From positions 17,575 through 81,574 of the forward strand of contig CAJUBE010000019.1 in NCBI GenBank assembly GCA_910584725.1: a stretch of DNA of 64,000 nucleotides. The letters are read 5' to 3'. Shown here piece by piece: positions 1 to 8,843 of the stretch. The DNA is from an uncultured Lachnospiraceae bacterium. Lineage in GTDB: Bacteria; Bacillota; Clostridia; Lachnospirales; Lachnospiraceae. The notes below the pieces were generated by a model. That model had not been told where the DNA came from and searched no databases. It was given only the letters and a program-made list of their open reading frames with translations. The first letter of the stretch is position 1. Each line of letters begins with the position of its first letter. A program made the translations under genes and the position numbers.

Positions 1-1294
1 CATGTCGGAAGAAAATCATAAGAAGTGTATCTCTCTTGAGAAGGATTGTACGACGCTCAAGAAAGCGGAGAAAGATCTCGAAACCGCACAGGGGGATGAG
101 ACGGAAAAACTCCAGTCGGAAAAAGAGAAACTGTACGAAAACAGGCAGAGGGTGAGCCGGCAGCTGGCGGAAACAAAGGCAGTATTAGAGACCCTTGAAA
201 ATTTGAGCTTCCCGGATTGGGAAACGGCAAAAAGAGAGCGAGAACAGGCGGAGAGGAAGAAAGACAGCATATTAAATGAGATTGCGAAAGCGGAGGAGGA
301 AAAGAAAAAAGCCGATAACCATGCTGCCGCAGTCACATCCGAGATAAAAACATGGAAGGGCAGTCTGGAACAGCAGGAAAAGGATGAAGCGGACTTTAGG
401 ACGAAGCTGGATCAGGAAATCGGCGCAAACGAATTTTCTTCTGTAGAGGAGATGTTGACATACGTTGTGAAGGAAGAAGAGATTGCATCGTCGGATAAGG
501 TGATTGCCGAATATCATCAGGCTGTTGCGACGAATGAAAAACAGCTTTCAGATGCCGGAGCGGATGCAGAAGGAAAAGAGATGATAGATATCGAAGGATT
601 AAAGGCTGTATGCGGCGGGCAGAGTGCAGAAGTAGATTTAACCAGGAAGAAATGTAACAATAACGAAAACAGGATAGCCGCGAATGAAGAGAAGCAAAAG
701 AAGATTCTTGACAGGAGAGGAGAACTGGAAGAGGCGCAGAAAGAGAATGCGATCTGTCAGCGGCTTTACAATCTGGTCAAAGGCACGACCGGAAACGGGA
801 AAATTACGCTGGAACAGTACATACAGGCGGCGGGATTTGACGGGATTATCGCCGCCGCAAACAGGCGTCTGCTGCCGATGAGTGACGGGCAGTATGAGCT
901 GTACCGGCAGGAAGATTCTCTTGGCAGGCGGAGCAATAATTTCCTTGACCTTGAAGTGTTAGATAACTATACGGGACACAGAAGGCCTGTGGGAAATCTT
1001 TCCGGGGGAGAGAGCTTCAAGGCTTCGCTGAGTCTCGCCCTGGGGCTGTCGGATACCGTGTCGTCTAACCTTGGCGGCATACAGATGGACGCGCTCTTTG
1101 TGGATGAAGGCTTTGGAACGTTAGACCGGAAATCCATAGACATCGCGATGGAAATTCTGGTGAACTTGACAGGAAGCAACAAGCTGGTGGGTATCATCAG
1201 CCACAGGGAGGAGCTTATGGAGAATATTCCACAGCAGATTAAGGTCAGAAAGACGAAAGACGGGAGTCAGTTTACCGTTGAGCGTGGAATATAG
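1..1294 (+). CDS. sbcC: Exonuclease subunit SbcC, C-terminal part (5' end outside window)
   Basis: This is the C-terminal part of the SMC-like ATPase of the SbcCD nuclease, which cleaves DNA hairpins and processes double-strand ends. The first ~250 residues visible are charged, heptad-rich coiled coil. The ATPase C-lobe follows: the signature NLSGGESFKASLSLALGLS, then the Walker B stretch DALFVDEGFGTLD and the H-loop GIISHREEL. The reading frame is open at the left window edge, so the Walker A half and any sbcD gene lie outside. The stop codon TAG (1292-1294) is the first three bases of a dispersed hairpin repeat, so the last residues may have been set by that insertion. Confidence 0.93.
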   Translation, partial: MSEENHKKCISLEKDCTTLKKAEKDLETAQGDETEKLQSEKEKLYENRQRVSRQLAETKAVLETLENLSFPDWETAKREREQAERKKDSILNEIAKAEEEKKKADNHAAAVTSEIKTWKGSLEQQEKDEADFRTKLDQEIGANEFSSVEEMLTYVVKEEEIASSDKVIAEYHQAVATNEKQLSDAGADAEGKEMIDIEGLKAVCGGQSAEVDLTRKKCNNNENRIAANEEKQKKILDRRGELEEAQKENAICQRLYNLVKGTTGNGKITLEQYIQAAGFDGIIAAANRRLLPMSDGQYELYRQEDSLGRRSNNFLDLEVLDNYTGHRRPVGNLSGGESFKASLSLALGLSDTVSSNLGGIQMDALFVDEGFGTLDRKSIDIAMEILVNLTGSNKLVGIISHREELMENIPQQIKVRKTKDGSQFTVERGI

Positions 1295-1436
1295 TGTGAG
1301 AAGTACTTCTAATCACTCGCAGCAAAGGCTGCTTCGCGAAGAAGTACTATGTCTCACACAGGAGAATGCCCAAAACACGGGCATTCTCCGCACAGATTTG
1401 AGATTCCGCAGAGCGGAATCATGGAGGTTAGCGTGA
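1292..1436 (+). repeat. Dispersed hairpin repeat, copy A
   Basis: Full copy between sbcC and recQ. It reads TAGTGTGAGAAG, then a long imperfect hairpin whose arms (1294-1309 and 1342-1359) enclose a GCAGC/GCTGC stem. Next come a perfect hairpin GGAGAATGCCC/GGGCATTCTCC (1361-1388), the conserved spacer AGATTTGAG, a short hairpin GATTCCGC/GCGGAATC (1402-1420), and the tail ATGGAGGTTAGCGTGA. The same modules recur at 11451, 17620, 26785, 51977 and 63942. No open reading frame of note lies inside; a 15-codon ATG frame from 1421 ends at 1468, directly before recQ. Confidence 0.9.
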
Positions 1437-1469
1437 TTTTAAGGGATACAGAAAGCGTAGAGAATTAAT

Positions 1470-3521
1470 ATGAATGCTGCAGAAATCTTAAAAACATATT
1501 TCGGATATGATACGTTCAGAAAAGGTCAGGAAGATATCATTGCGTCTATTTTAATGGGGACTGATGCACTGGCAGTCATGCCCACAGGCGCGGGAAAATC
1601 TATCTGCTACCAGGTGCCGGCGCTGCTGCTTCCGGGTGTCACGGTGGTGATCTCACCGCTGATTTCTCTGATGCAGGATCAGGTGAAGTCTTTGAATGCG
1701 GCGGGAATTCATGCGGCATATATCAATTCTTCATTGACAGAGAACCAGATATCGAAAGCCTTAAGTCTGGCGGCGCAGGGGATTTATAAGATTATTTATG
1801 TTGCGCCCGAGCGATTGGAAAATCCGGGGTTCATGAGGTTTGCAGCAAATGGCAGCATTTCGATGGTGACGGTGGACGAAGCCCATTGTATTTCGCAGTG
1901 GGGGCAGGATTTCAGACCAAGCTATCTGAAAATCGTTGATTTTATAGAGAACCTGCCGGTGAGACCGATTGTCAGCGCATTTACAGCCACGGCAACGGAA
2001 GAAGTAAAAACGGATATCGAGTGCATCCTGCGATTAAGGAATCCCAAGGTAGTTGTGACGGGATTTGACAGGGAAAATCTGTATTACAGTGTGGAGTATG
2101 TCGCGGGAAAGAAAAAAGATGATTTTGTGGCGGATTATATTGACAAACATCCTGACGAGAGCGGGATTATCTACTGTGCGACGAGGAAGAATGTGGATAA
2201 TTTATATGAAAAATTATCTTCCCTGGGCGTTCCGGTGACTGCCTATCATGCCGGGTTGGACAATGGGGTAAGAAAGAAAAATCAGGAGGACTTTATCTAT
2301 GACAGGAAACCTGTTATAGTGGCAACTAACGCCTTCGGCATGGGGATTGACAAGTCAAACGTGAGGTTTGTCATACATTACAATATGCCGCAGAGTATGG
2401 AGAATTATTATCAGGAAGCAGGGCGTGCGGGACGAGACGGAGAGAATGCCCGATGCATTCTTTTGTTTGCGGCACAGGACGTGATGATCAACAAATTCCT
2501 TCTGGACAGAAAGGAATTTGAGGGCATGGAGGATGCGGATATAGAGCTGGTACGGCAAAGGGACATCCACAGACTGCATGTCATGGAGGGCTACTGCAAG
2601 ACGACGGGGTGTCTCAGAAACTATATTTTGGAATATTTTGGCGAGAAGACCGGCGCCCCCTGCGATAACTGCGGGAACTGCCATCGGGAATACACAGAAG
2701 TGGATATGACCGACGATGCAAAATGGGTCATCAACTGTATTGCGGAGACAAGAGGAAGATATGGGCAGGCTGTGGTGATCGGGACTCTGGCAGGATCCAA
2801 TCGTGCCAGACTGAAGGAAACGGGCGCTACAGCTTACAGATCTTATGGAGCGTTAGCCCACAGGAGCGATGCGGAGATCCGCAGGCTGATTGCCCATATG
2901 CTGGAGGAGGGCTATATTGTTCAGACAGATGGAGAGTACAGTGTTCTCCAAATGGGAGACATTCGGGCATTAAGGGAAGAAAATGCCCGTGTTATCATTC
3001 GGACATTTGAGGAGCGCAAGGAAGATGCTGGCGGGAGCAGACGGAAGACGAAAAGTAAAAGGAGTACAGACTCCCTTACGGCAGCGGGGTTTGAACTGTT
3101 TGAAAAGCTTCGTGCGCTGCGGCTTGAGATCGCGAGGGAGGAGGCGCTGCCGCCGTATATTATTTTCAGTGACAAGACTTTGATTGATATGTGTGCCAAG
3201 GCGCCCGGGAATCAGCAGGAGATGCTGGACGTTTCCGGTGTGGGAGAAAATAAATTTTATAAATACGGGCAGAGGTTTCTCGATGCGATCGGGGAGTTTA
3301 TGTCCGACAACTCCGATGCGGTTCTCAGTATAGAGCAGGAGGAAGCGTACAGACAGGAAGAAAAGAAGGCGAATGCGGGGCAGGCATGGTCGGAAGAGGA
3401 AGACCGAAGACTGTTGGAGGAATTTGAGGCGGGCATGAAGATAGCAGAAATTGCGAGAGGACATGGACGGACGAATGGGGCGATTAGGGCTAGATTAAAG
3501 AAGCAGGGGGTGATTGAATAG
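1470..3521 (+). CDS. recQ: ATP-dependent DNA helicase RecQ
   Basis: Superfamily 2 3'-5' DNA helicase acting in recombination and fork repair. The 683 residues show Walker A PTGAGKSICYQ (about 38-48), the DEAH motif VDEAHCISQWG, SAFTATAT, and motif VI with QEAGRAGRDGE. The zinc site has CRNYILEYFGE followed by CDNCGNC. An RQC winged helix follows (GRYGQAVVIGTLAGSN ... LLEEGYIVQTDGEYSVL region), then an HRDC domain with IIFSDKTLIDMC and GVGENKFYKYG. The last ~45 residues (WSEEEDRRLLEEFEAG ...) form a small helix-turn-helix-like tail. The ribosome site is weak (GTAGAG), and a hairpin repeat lies just upstream. It may be cotranscribed with sbcC. Confidence 0.95.
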   Translation: MNAAEILKTYFGYDTFRKGQEDIIASILMGTDALAVMPTGAGKSICYQVPALLLPGVTVVISPLISLMQDQVKSLNAAGIHAAYINSSLTENQISKALSLAAQGIYKIIYVAPERLENPGFMRFAANGSISMVTVDEAHCISQWGQDFRPSYLKIVDFIENLPVRPIVSAFTATATEEVKTDIECILRLRNPKVVVTGFDRENLYYSVEYVAGKKKDDFVADYIDKHPDESGIIYCATRKNVDNLYEKLSSLGVPVTAYHAGLDNGVRKKNQEDFIYDRKPVIVATNAFGMGIDKSNVRFVIHYNMPQSMENYYQEAGRAGRDGENARCILLFAAQDVMINKFLLDRKEFEGMEDADIELVRQRDIHRLHVMEGYCKTTGCLRNYILEYFGEKTGAPCDNCGNCHREYTEVDMTDDAKWVINCIAETRGRYGQAVVIGTLAGSNRARLKETGATAYRSYGALAHRSDAEIRRLIAHMLEEGYIVQTDGEYSVLQMGDIRALREENARVIIRTFEERKEDAGGSRRKTKSKRSTDSLTAAGFELFEKLRALRLEIAREEALPPYIIFSDKTLIDMCAKAPGNQQEMLDVSGVGENKFYKYGQRFLDAIGEFMSDNSDAVLSIEQEEAYRQEEKKANAGQAWSEEEDRRLLEEFEAGMKIAEIARGHGRTNGAIRARLKKQGVIE

Positions 3522-3568
3522 GAGCAATTATAATAAAGAATTTCGTAGTAAATCATACGATAACATGC

Positions 3569-3574
3569 TATACT
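3569..3574 (+). promoter_or_regulatory. Putative extended -10 promoter for the RQC-fusion helicase gene
   Basis: TGCTATACT is a good extended -10 match. The -35 candidate TAGTAA, 17 bases upstream, is weak. It lies ~85 bases before the gene start at 3660. By-eye call only. Confidence 0.3.
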
Positions 3575-3659
3575 TTTAAAGATTACATAATTGAGTCGAA
3601 ATGAGAATGCGTTCGTTCGTGGCATACATAAGAGAAGGCGTGGGGTACTAGGGGAAGAT

Positions 3660-6600
3660 ATGGGTTTCTTAAAGAATATATTTGGAAAAAACACGGCGGC
3701 AGTACCGAACGTAAAAAGGGAAAAAGAAGAGCCGGAAATAGAGAGAGAAAGAGAAGTATCGGGAAGGTGTCTGGAGCTTCTTGCATGGGAAAAGTTTCTT
3801 GCTGACTTGCATGATGCGCGCCATTATATTTCAAGAAAAGAATATATGCCGGAAGTGCGGAAATTTTCTGATATCATGCAGCTGGTTAAGACCATGGCTG
3901 AGAATGATATGCTGGAGGACTTTTGTAATAAGAATGGTTTTCCTGTGGAGCGGGCGAGACAGGCATATTCCGGCTATGAAAATATTGTGGAGCTGGTGAA
4001 CCAAATAAATGATACATATATTGAGACCACCGTGGCAGATGAAAAACAGTATCTGGATCATATTTTGGAGGATGTGGACTCGGCAATCAGTCTGGATGAG
4101 GACCAGAGAAGGGTTGTTGTTTCGGATGAGGATTACTGTCTGGTTATAGCCGGCGCGGGAGCGGGCAAGACGACCACAGTGGCGGCAAAAGTCAAATATC
4201 TGGTGGAAAAACAGCAGATTGATCCGAAGCAGATTCTGATTATTTCTTTTACGAATAAGGCAGTGAACGAGCTGCGTGACAAAATCAATAAAGATCTGAA
4301 TATTGACTGTCCGATTGCAACATTCCATTCTACGGGTAATGCGATTTTGCACAAGAATAACCCGGAAAAGCTGAATATTACAGACGGCAGCAAGTTATAT
4401 TACTGTGTGCAGGGATATTTGAGGGGAACGATTCTGCAAAATCCGAGTGTGGTCAATAGTCTGATTCTGTTTTTTGCTTCCTATTTTGACGCGCCCTATG
4501 AAGGAAATGATATCAACAATTTTTTTAATCATATGGCGAATGCCAATTACGCTACCATGCGGAGCGAACTTGATGACTTCAGGGCAGAAGTCACGGACAG
4601 AAGGAGCAAGCAGAAAATTACCATTCAAAATGAGATTGTAAGATCCGTGCAGGAAGTGGAAGTAGCAAATTTTCTGTATCTGAATGGGATAGATTACACC
4701 TATGAACCGATTTATCCCTATCATATTATGCTGGCGGCGAAACCTTATACGCCGGATTTTATAATTACACAGGGAAATCATACCGCTTATGTCGAGCACT
4801 TTGGCATAACAGAGGACGGGAAAAACTTTTTGTATGATGAGGAAGAACTTGCGTTATATAAGAAGGCGATCCATGATAAAATCCGTCTGCACAAGGATCA
4901 TGGTACGGAGCTGATTTATACCTTTTCCTCTTACCGTGATAAGAGGAGTATTTCGGAACATCTGAAAGAGGAACTGCTGAAACACGGATTTCAGTTAAAT
5001 AGGCGGTCAGATGAAGAAATTGTAAAAAAGCTGATTGTTCTGGAAGAAAATAAATACATTAACCGCCTTGTGTTTCTGGTGATCAACTTTATCAGAAATT
5101 TTAAAGTAAATGGTTACGATGAAAACGAATTTGATGAATTGGCAAGAAAGACGACAAATGTCAGAACCAGACTTTTCTTAGATATATGTCATGCATGTTT
5201 TTTGGAATATAAGAGGTATCTGGTTGAGAATCACGCGGTGGATTTTGAGGATATGATTAATGAGTCTGCCAGAGTCCTTAATGAAGTGAAGGAAATGAAA
5301 GAGAAGCTTGACTTCAGATATCTGATTGTTGACGAATATCAGGATATTTCGAGACAGCGGTTTGATTTGGTCAAGGCGTTTTCAGAGGTGACAGACGCGA
5401 AAATCATGGCGGTGGGAGATGACTGGCAGTCAATCTATGCATTCAGCGGTTCGGATATTACGTTATTTACGAAGTTTGAAGAAAAAATGGGATATGCGAA
5501 GCTGATGAAAATTGTCCGCACATACAGAAATTCTCAGGAAGTGATTGATATTGCCGGCAATTTTATTCAGAAAAATGCGTCGCAGATACAAAAATCGTTA
5601 ATTTCGCCGAAACATATTGAAGAACCGGTTATCATTTATACTTATGATAGTACTGGAAAAGCGCCCAGAGAGGACAGGAGAAGCGGCGCAAATTATGCAA
5701 TGGCATATGCGGTTCAGACGGCGATTGAGCAGATTATGGCATATGATAAAAGCGCCGGCAGAGATACGTTTACAACAAAAATATTGCTGCTTGGAAGGTT
5801 CGGGTTTGATGGAGATCGTCTGACGAGAACCGGTCTTTTTGAGTATACCCGTCGAGGAGCAAAGATAAAGTCTGTCAAATATCCTAAGCTTGATATTACG
5901 TTTATGACAGCCCATGCGTCCAAAGGACTTGGCTACGACAATGTCATTGTTGTCAATGGCAGAAATGAGACATATGGATTTCCGTCAAAGATTGAGGATG
6001 ACCCGGTATTGTCCCTTGTGATAAAAGAGGATAAATCCATGCAGTATGCCGAGGAGAGAAGACTCTTTTATGTGGCGATGACGCGGACAAAAAACAGGGT
6101 ATATTTTATTGCGCCGGAGAAAAATCCGTCGGAATTTTTGCTGGAGATAAAAAGAGAGTATAAGAATGTATTTTTGCGGGGGAAATGGTCAGAAGAGGAA
6201 CCGGTCAGGATGGGTCAGAAAAAATGCCCTGTCTGCGGATTTCCGCTGCAGCTTAAGTACAAGCCCTCATATGGATTAAAGCTGTATATATGTACAAATG
6301 AGCCGGAAATATGTAGTTTTATGTCAAATAATCTTTCTGGCGGAAAAATGTCCATTATGAAATGTCAGGAGTGCAAGGACGGTTATCTGATTGTCAAGTA
6401 TTCTGAAAAAGGCGGATATTTTTTGGGATGCTCCGATTATAAAAAGAACAATACAGGATGCAATTGCACCATATCCATGCGCGATTATTATAAGACGATG
6501 GGATATGCATGGTCAGAATCCGCAGGTGAAGGCAGTTCTGAACGGGCAAAGACATATTACAATAAGATTTCAGCAGCGAAGGGGGCGGAACAGCCAATAG

Positions 6601-7052
6601 AGAGTGCGATAGATAACGGCAGGAAGAAAAACTGGGAACAGGAAATGATGAACCAGTCAAATGAGCGTGAGGTGGAGACAGACAGGTTTCTGAATTATAA
6701 AGAATATAATGTATTTCAGATTGTGGAGACGGTGTTGCAGGCTCTGCTGCATATAAGCGAAAGACGTTATTTTGGCGTCTCCGTGTTGACGGGTGTTTTA
6801 CGGGGGTCCGAGGCGGAAAAGATAGCAAAATACAATCTGAAGGCTGTAGCTGAATACGGTGCGCTAGAATCTTTCAGCAGGGAAGAGGTTTCCACAATCG
6901 TATATTGGCTGATTGAAAAGGGATATATATTGCAGACTGGCGGACAATACCCGGTATTGCATATAACCAACATGGGACTTACTTATAAGGAGCGTTTAAC
7001 GCCGAGGAATACGCGGGGGCTGGTGGAGAGGCTGAGCAGAGTTGGTAGATAA
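3660..7052 (+). CDS. UvrD/HelD-like SF1 helicase with topoisomerase-type zinc fingers and a C-terminal RQC domain
   Basis: A 1130-residue superfamily 1 DNA helicase. An N-terminal region of ~140 residues precedes Walker A (AGAGAGKTTTVAAK). Then follow motif Ia (ISFTNKAVNELRDK), Walker B (LIVDEYQDISRQRFD), motif III (GDDWQSIYAFSGS), motif V (TAHASKGLGYDNVIV) and motif VI (EERRLFYVAMTRTKN). This order resembles helicase IV (HelD). A Cys-rich segment follows, with CPVCGFPL, CTNEPEICSF, CQECKDGYL and CSDYKKNNTGCNC, like topoisomerase I C4 zinc fingers. The last ~110 residues match an RQC winged helix (RYFGVSVLTGVLRGS ... GYILQTGGQYPVL), as in the RecQ encoded just upstream. The start ATG at 3660 has an AGGGGAAG site; an upstream in-frame ATG at 3591 has none. 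The RQC assignment is by motif comparison. Confidence 0.85.
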   Translation: MGFLKNIFGKNTAAVPNVKREKEEPEIEREREVSGRCLELLAWEKFLADLHDARHYISRKEYMPEVRKFSDIMQLVKTMAENDMLEDFCNKNGFPVERARQAYSGYENIVELVNQINDTYIETTVADEKQYLDHILEDVDSAISLDEDQRRVVVSDEDYCLVIAGAGAGKTTTVAAKVKYLVEKQQIDPKQILIISFTNKAVNELRDKINKDLNIDCPIATFHSTGNAILHKNNPEKLNITDGSKLYYCVQGYLRGTILQNPSVVNSLILFFASYFDAPYEGNDINNFFNHMANANYATMRSELDDFRAEVTDRRSKQKITIQNEIVRSVQEVEVANFLYLNGIDYTYEPIYPYHIMLAAKPYTPDFIITQGNHTAYVEHFGITEDGKNFLYDEEELALYKKAIHDKIRLHKDHGTELIYTFSSYRDKRSISEHLKEELLKHGFQLNRRSDEEIVKKLIVLEENKYINRLVFLVINFIRNFKVNGYDENEFDELARKTTNVRTRLFLDICHACFLEYKRYLVENHAVDFEDMINESARVLNEVKEMKEKLDFRYLIVDEYQDISRQRFDLVKAFSEVTDAKIMAVGDDWQSIYAFSGSDITLFTKFEEKMGYAKLMKIVRTYRNSQEVIDIAGNFIQKNASQIQKSLISPKHIEEPVIIYTYDSTGKAPREDRRSGANYAMAYAVQTAIEQIMAYDKSAGRDTFTTKILLLGRFGFDGDRLTRTGLFEYTRRGAKIKSVKYPKLDITFMTAHASKGLGYDNVIVVNGRNETYGFPSKIEDDPVLSLVIKEDKSMQYAEERRLFYVAMTRTKNRVYFIAPEKNPSEFLLEIKREYKNVFLRGKWSEEEPVRMGQKKCPVCGFPLQLKYKPSYGLKLYICTNEPEICSFMSNNLSGGKMSIMKCQECKDGYLIVKYSEKGGYFLGCSDYKKNNTGCNCTISMRDYYKTMGYAWSESAGEGSSERAKTYYNKISAAKGAEQPIESAIDNGRKKNWEQEMMNQSNEREVETDRFLNYKEYNVFQIVETVLQALLHISERRYFGVSVLTGVLRGSEAEKIAKYNLKAVAEYGALESFSREEVSTIVYWLIEKGYILQTGGQYPVLHITNMGLTYKERLTPRNTRGLVERLSRVGR

Positions 7053-7101
7053 AAGCTGGTAGAAAAAAGGCAATAAATCTGCACCATGTGAGGTGAAAAC
7101 T

Positions 7102-7821
7102 TTGGAAAGTAGAGTGAATGAATACGCATTACATACCAGAGAATTTCTAATAAATAAATTAGACTTTTTAGACGGCGAACTTCTGGAACTTGTGCCTGTC
7201 AACAACGGGGAAAATGGCGTTGCTGCCATGGATGTCAAGTGGAAGAGCGGCGTACATTTTATTGTTTACCAGACCCCATGGTGTGTATATTATTATGCTA
7301 CGCGGAATCATGGGCAGATTTCCCACACCTTTCGCGCGGGAGAATTGAAAAATGATTCAGCCACATATTTCCAAAGACTAATTAACGATATCAATAATGG
7401 ACGGTACGATCATAAGCTTACGCCCGGCGAACGCCATTTAAAGGATGTGCAGGAAAAAGGGTTGACCGGTTATATGAATAATACGAAGTGGGGGAAAGTT
7501 TTTGATGTGATTGGAAACATAGAAGAGGAGACCGGTCGGGAGATATCCATTATGTATAAGTGTATTTCTGATGACAAAGATCCTGTTTATTACTGGACGG
7601 TCAAAGAGGATGAAGAACTGTATAAGGGGATGTACAAATATATTGAGTGGTTAAAGGTCCAGCCGGTCGTCTGCGAGTGTGAGTACCGGGGGCGTCTGAT
7701 GGAACCCAAGTATACATATTATGATTATACCGCTTTGTTTCTGGAGAAAATGAACGCGGCTAATTTACGTTATGAATACTTGGAGCAGGAAGAAGCTTAT
7801 ATCATTTATGGGTATCGATGA
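7102..7821 (+). CDS. Hypothetical protein, possibly DUF6678-like C-terminal half
   Basis: About 239 residues, soluble, with no signal peptide or membrane segment. The N-terminal half has a pattern rich in aromatic strands (WKSGVHFIVYQTPWCVYYYA). The second half (NNTKWGKVFDVIGNIEEE ... YYWTVKEDEELYKGMYKYIEWL) loosely recalls DUF6678 proteins, a weak memory-based match. TTG at 7102 is chosen because TGAGGTG lies at a normal distance; GTG at 7093 is in frame but has no ribosome site. It follows the helicase gene by ~50 bases in the same direction and may share its transcript. Function unknown. Confidence 0.65.
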   Translation: MESRVNEYALHTREFLINKLDFLDGELLELVPVNNGENGVAAMDVKWKSGVHFIVYQTPWCVYYYATRNHGQISHTFRAGELKNDSATYFQRLINDINNGRYDHKLTPGERHLKDVQEKGLTGYMNNTKWGKVFDVIGNIEEETGREISIMYKCISDDKDPVYYWTVKEDEELYKGMYKYIEWLKVQPVVCECEYRGRLMEPKYTYYDYTALFLEKMNAANLRYEYLEQEEAYIIYGYR

Positions 7822-7885
7822 AGTGGTTCAGATGGCAAATAAATTTGATGTCTGAAATTGATAATTGGAAAGCGAGGGAAAAGAA

Positions 7886-8092
7886 ATGCCATACATTACA
7901 GTGGAAAGCGGTGCGTTATCAGACGGGCAAAAAGAGGAATTAATCAGGCGTTTAACAGAGGTGTCCTCTGAGATTATGAATGTCCCGCAGGAGTTTTTTG
8001 TTACAACGATTAAAGAAGTGTCCGATAAAAATTTTGGCATTGGCGGAAAAACGATTGATAAAGTGAAAGAGGAGTATAGGAACAAACATTGA
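7886..8092 (+). CDS. 4-oxalocrotonate tautomerase family protein
   Basis: A 68-residue protein of the tautomerase superfamily. It begins MPYITVESG, so Pro-1 would be exposed after removal of Met and act as the catalytic base. The family pattern LSDGQKEELIRRLTEVSSEI ... VPQEFFVTTIKEV is clear and the length is normal (~60-70). Family members interconvert enol and keto acids; the substrate here cannot be told. ATG at 7886 has GCGAGGGAAAAG upstream; a longer frame from 7865 is unlikely because it would bury Pro-1. Confidence 0.85.
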   Translation: MPYITVESGALSDGQKEELIRRLTEVSSEIMNVPQEFFVTTIKEVSDKNFGIGGKTIDKVKEEYRNKH

Positions 8093-8136
8093 TGATTGAC
8101 GTGGCGTGAATTAATAGGTGTGTTGAAAGGAAAATT

Positions 8137-8368
8137 ATGGAAGGAAAATCAATGACAGAAGGCACGCCATGGAAACACATCTTAAAATTCGTGTTTCCCG
8201 TGCTCGCTGGTTCCCTGCTGGAGTTTTTTTTATGTTTCTCGCGGTGGCAACGGGTTTCTCTGCCGGGAACGGCGTGGTGGCGGCACAATGTTACGGGTGG
8301 GCTTTGTGATTACGTGGTCGTATTATCTGAGCGGACGCTGGGCAAGGAATGTCACGGAGCCGCAATAG
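8137..8368 (+). pseudogene. MATE efflux pump remnant with internal deletions and frameshift
   Basis: The first ~25 codons (MEGKSMTEGTPWKHILKFVF ... LAGSLLE) are a typical MATE N-terminus. At about 8224 the MATE-like frame shifts, and FMFLAVATGFSAGNGVVAAQ appears, which resembles the conserved middle of the first MATE half. Near 8297-8368 a third segment, VGFVITWSYYLSGRWARN, resembles a MATE C-terminus and ends at TAG (8366). The gene is thus collapsed from ~1350 to ~230 bp. A normal ribosome site (GAAAGGAAAATT) remains. The 3' end overlaps the end of the opposing GNAT gene. Confidence 0.7.
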
Positions 8369-8843
8369 CATATTGATAGCGCAATTCTATTAAGTCTTTT
8401 CCACCCACATTGAGCGCAAGCCGCTCGCCGCTCCATGAAAAGTCATGTTTCTCATAGAATTTTCTGGCGCGGTGGTTATCCTCGAAAACGGTCAGATATA
8501 GGTTGGTATAGTGTTGTTCCAAAAGTTTATCCTTGACGAAAGTAAACAACTGATGACCATAACCTTGGCCGATCAGATGCGGAAGTATAAAGATGGAAAT
8601 GATTTCGCCCCAGCCGTCAAAGGCGCTGTCTCTTGCGGGGGCGATGGAAGATGTGCCGAGAATGTTTGTTCCGTCAGTCAACACATAGGCGCCGTTTAAC
8701 GGCGGCGCCCAGTCGTCTAAATTCATGGTGTCAAGGTAAGGCTGTGGGACAATTCCGCGAAAGGCATTCTGCCAGCCCAAAATGTAAATTTGACGTACCT
8801 GCTCGATGTCTTCTGTGGTCATTTCACGGATGAATGTGTTCAC
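8352..8843 (-). CDS. GNAT family N-acetyltransferase
   Basis: About 163 residues with the GNAT fold: N-terminal FIREMTTEDIEQVRQIYILG, the acetyl-CoA loop motif FILPHLIGQGYGHQLF (Q/R-x-x-G-x-G/A type), and the C-terminal NHRARKFYEKHDFSWSGER. It transfers acetyl from acetyl-CoA to an unknown amine. GTG at 8843 keeps the first strand and has AAAGG upstream. TTG at 8861 and ATG at 8822 are alternatives; the last would cut the first strand. The 5' end overlaps the 3' end of the degV-type gene (8824-9744), so the two are likely translationally coupled. Confidence 0.82.
   Translation of the reverse strand: MNTFIREMTTEDIEQVRQIYILGWQNAFRGIVPQPYLDTMNLDDWAPPLNGAYVLTDGTNILGTSSIAPARDSAFDGWGEIISIFILPHLIGQGYGHQLFTFVKDKLLEQHYTNLYLTVFEDNHRARKFYEKHDFSWSGERLALNVGGKDLIELRYQYAIAAP

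Noticed and set aside
1421..1468. 15-codon frame at the end of repeat copy A as a recQ leader peptide
   Set aside because: No ribosome site for it and the ATG is part of a hairpin-repeat tail shared by all copies; kept only as a note.
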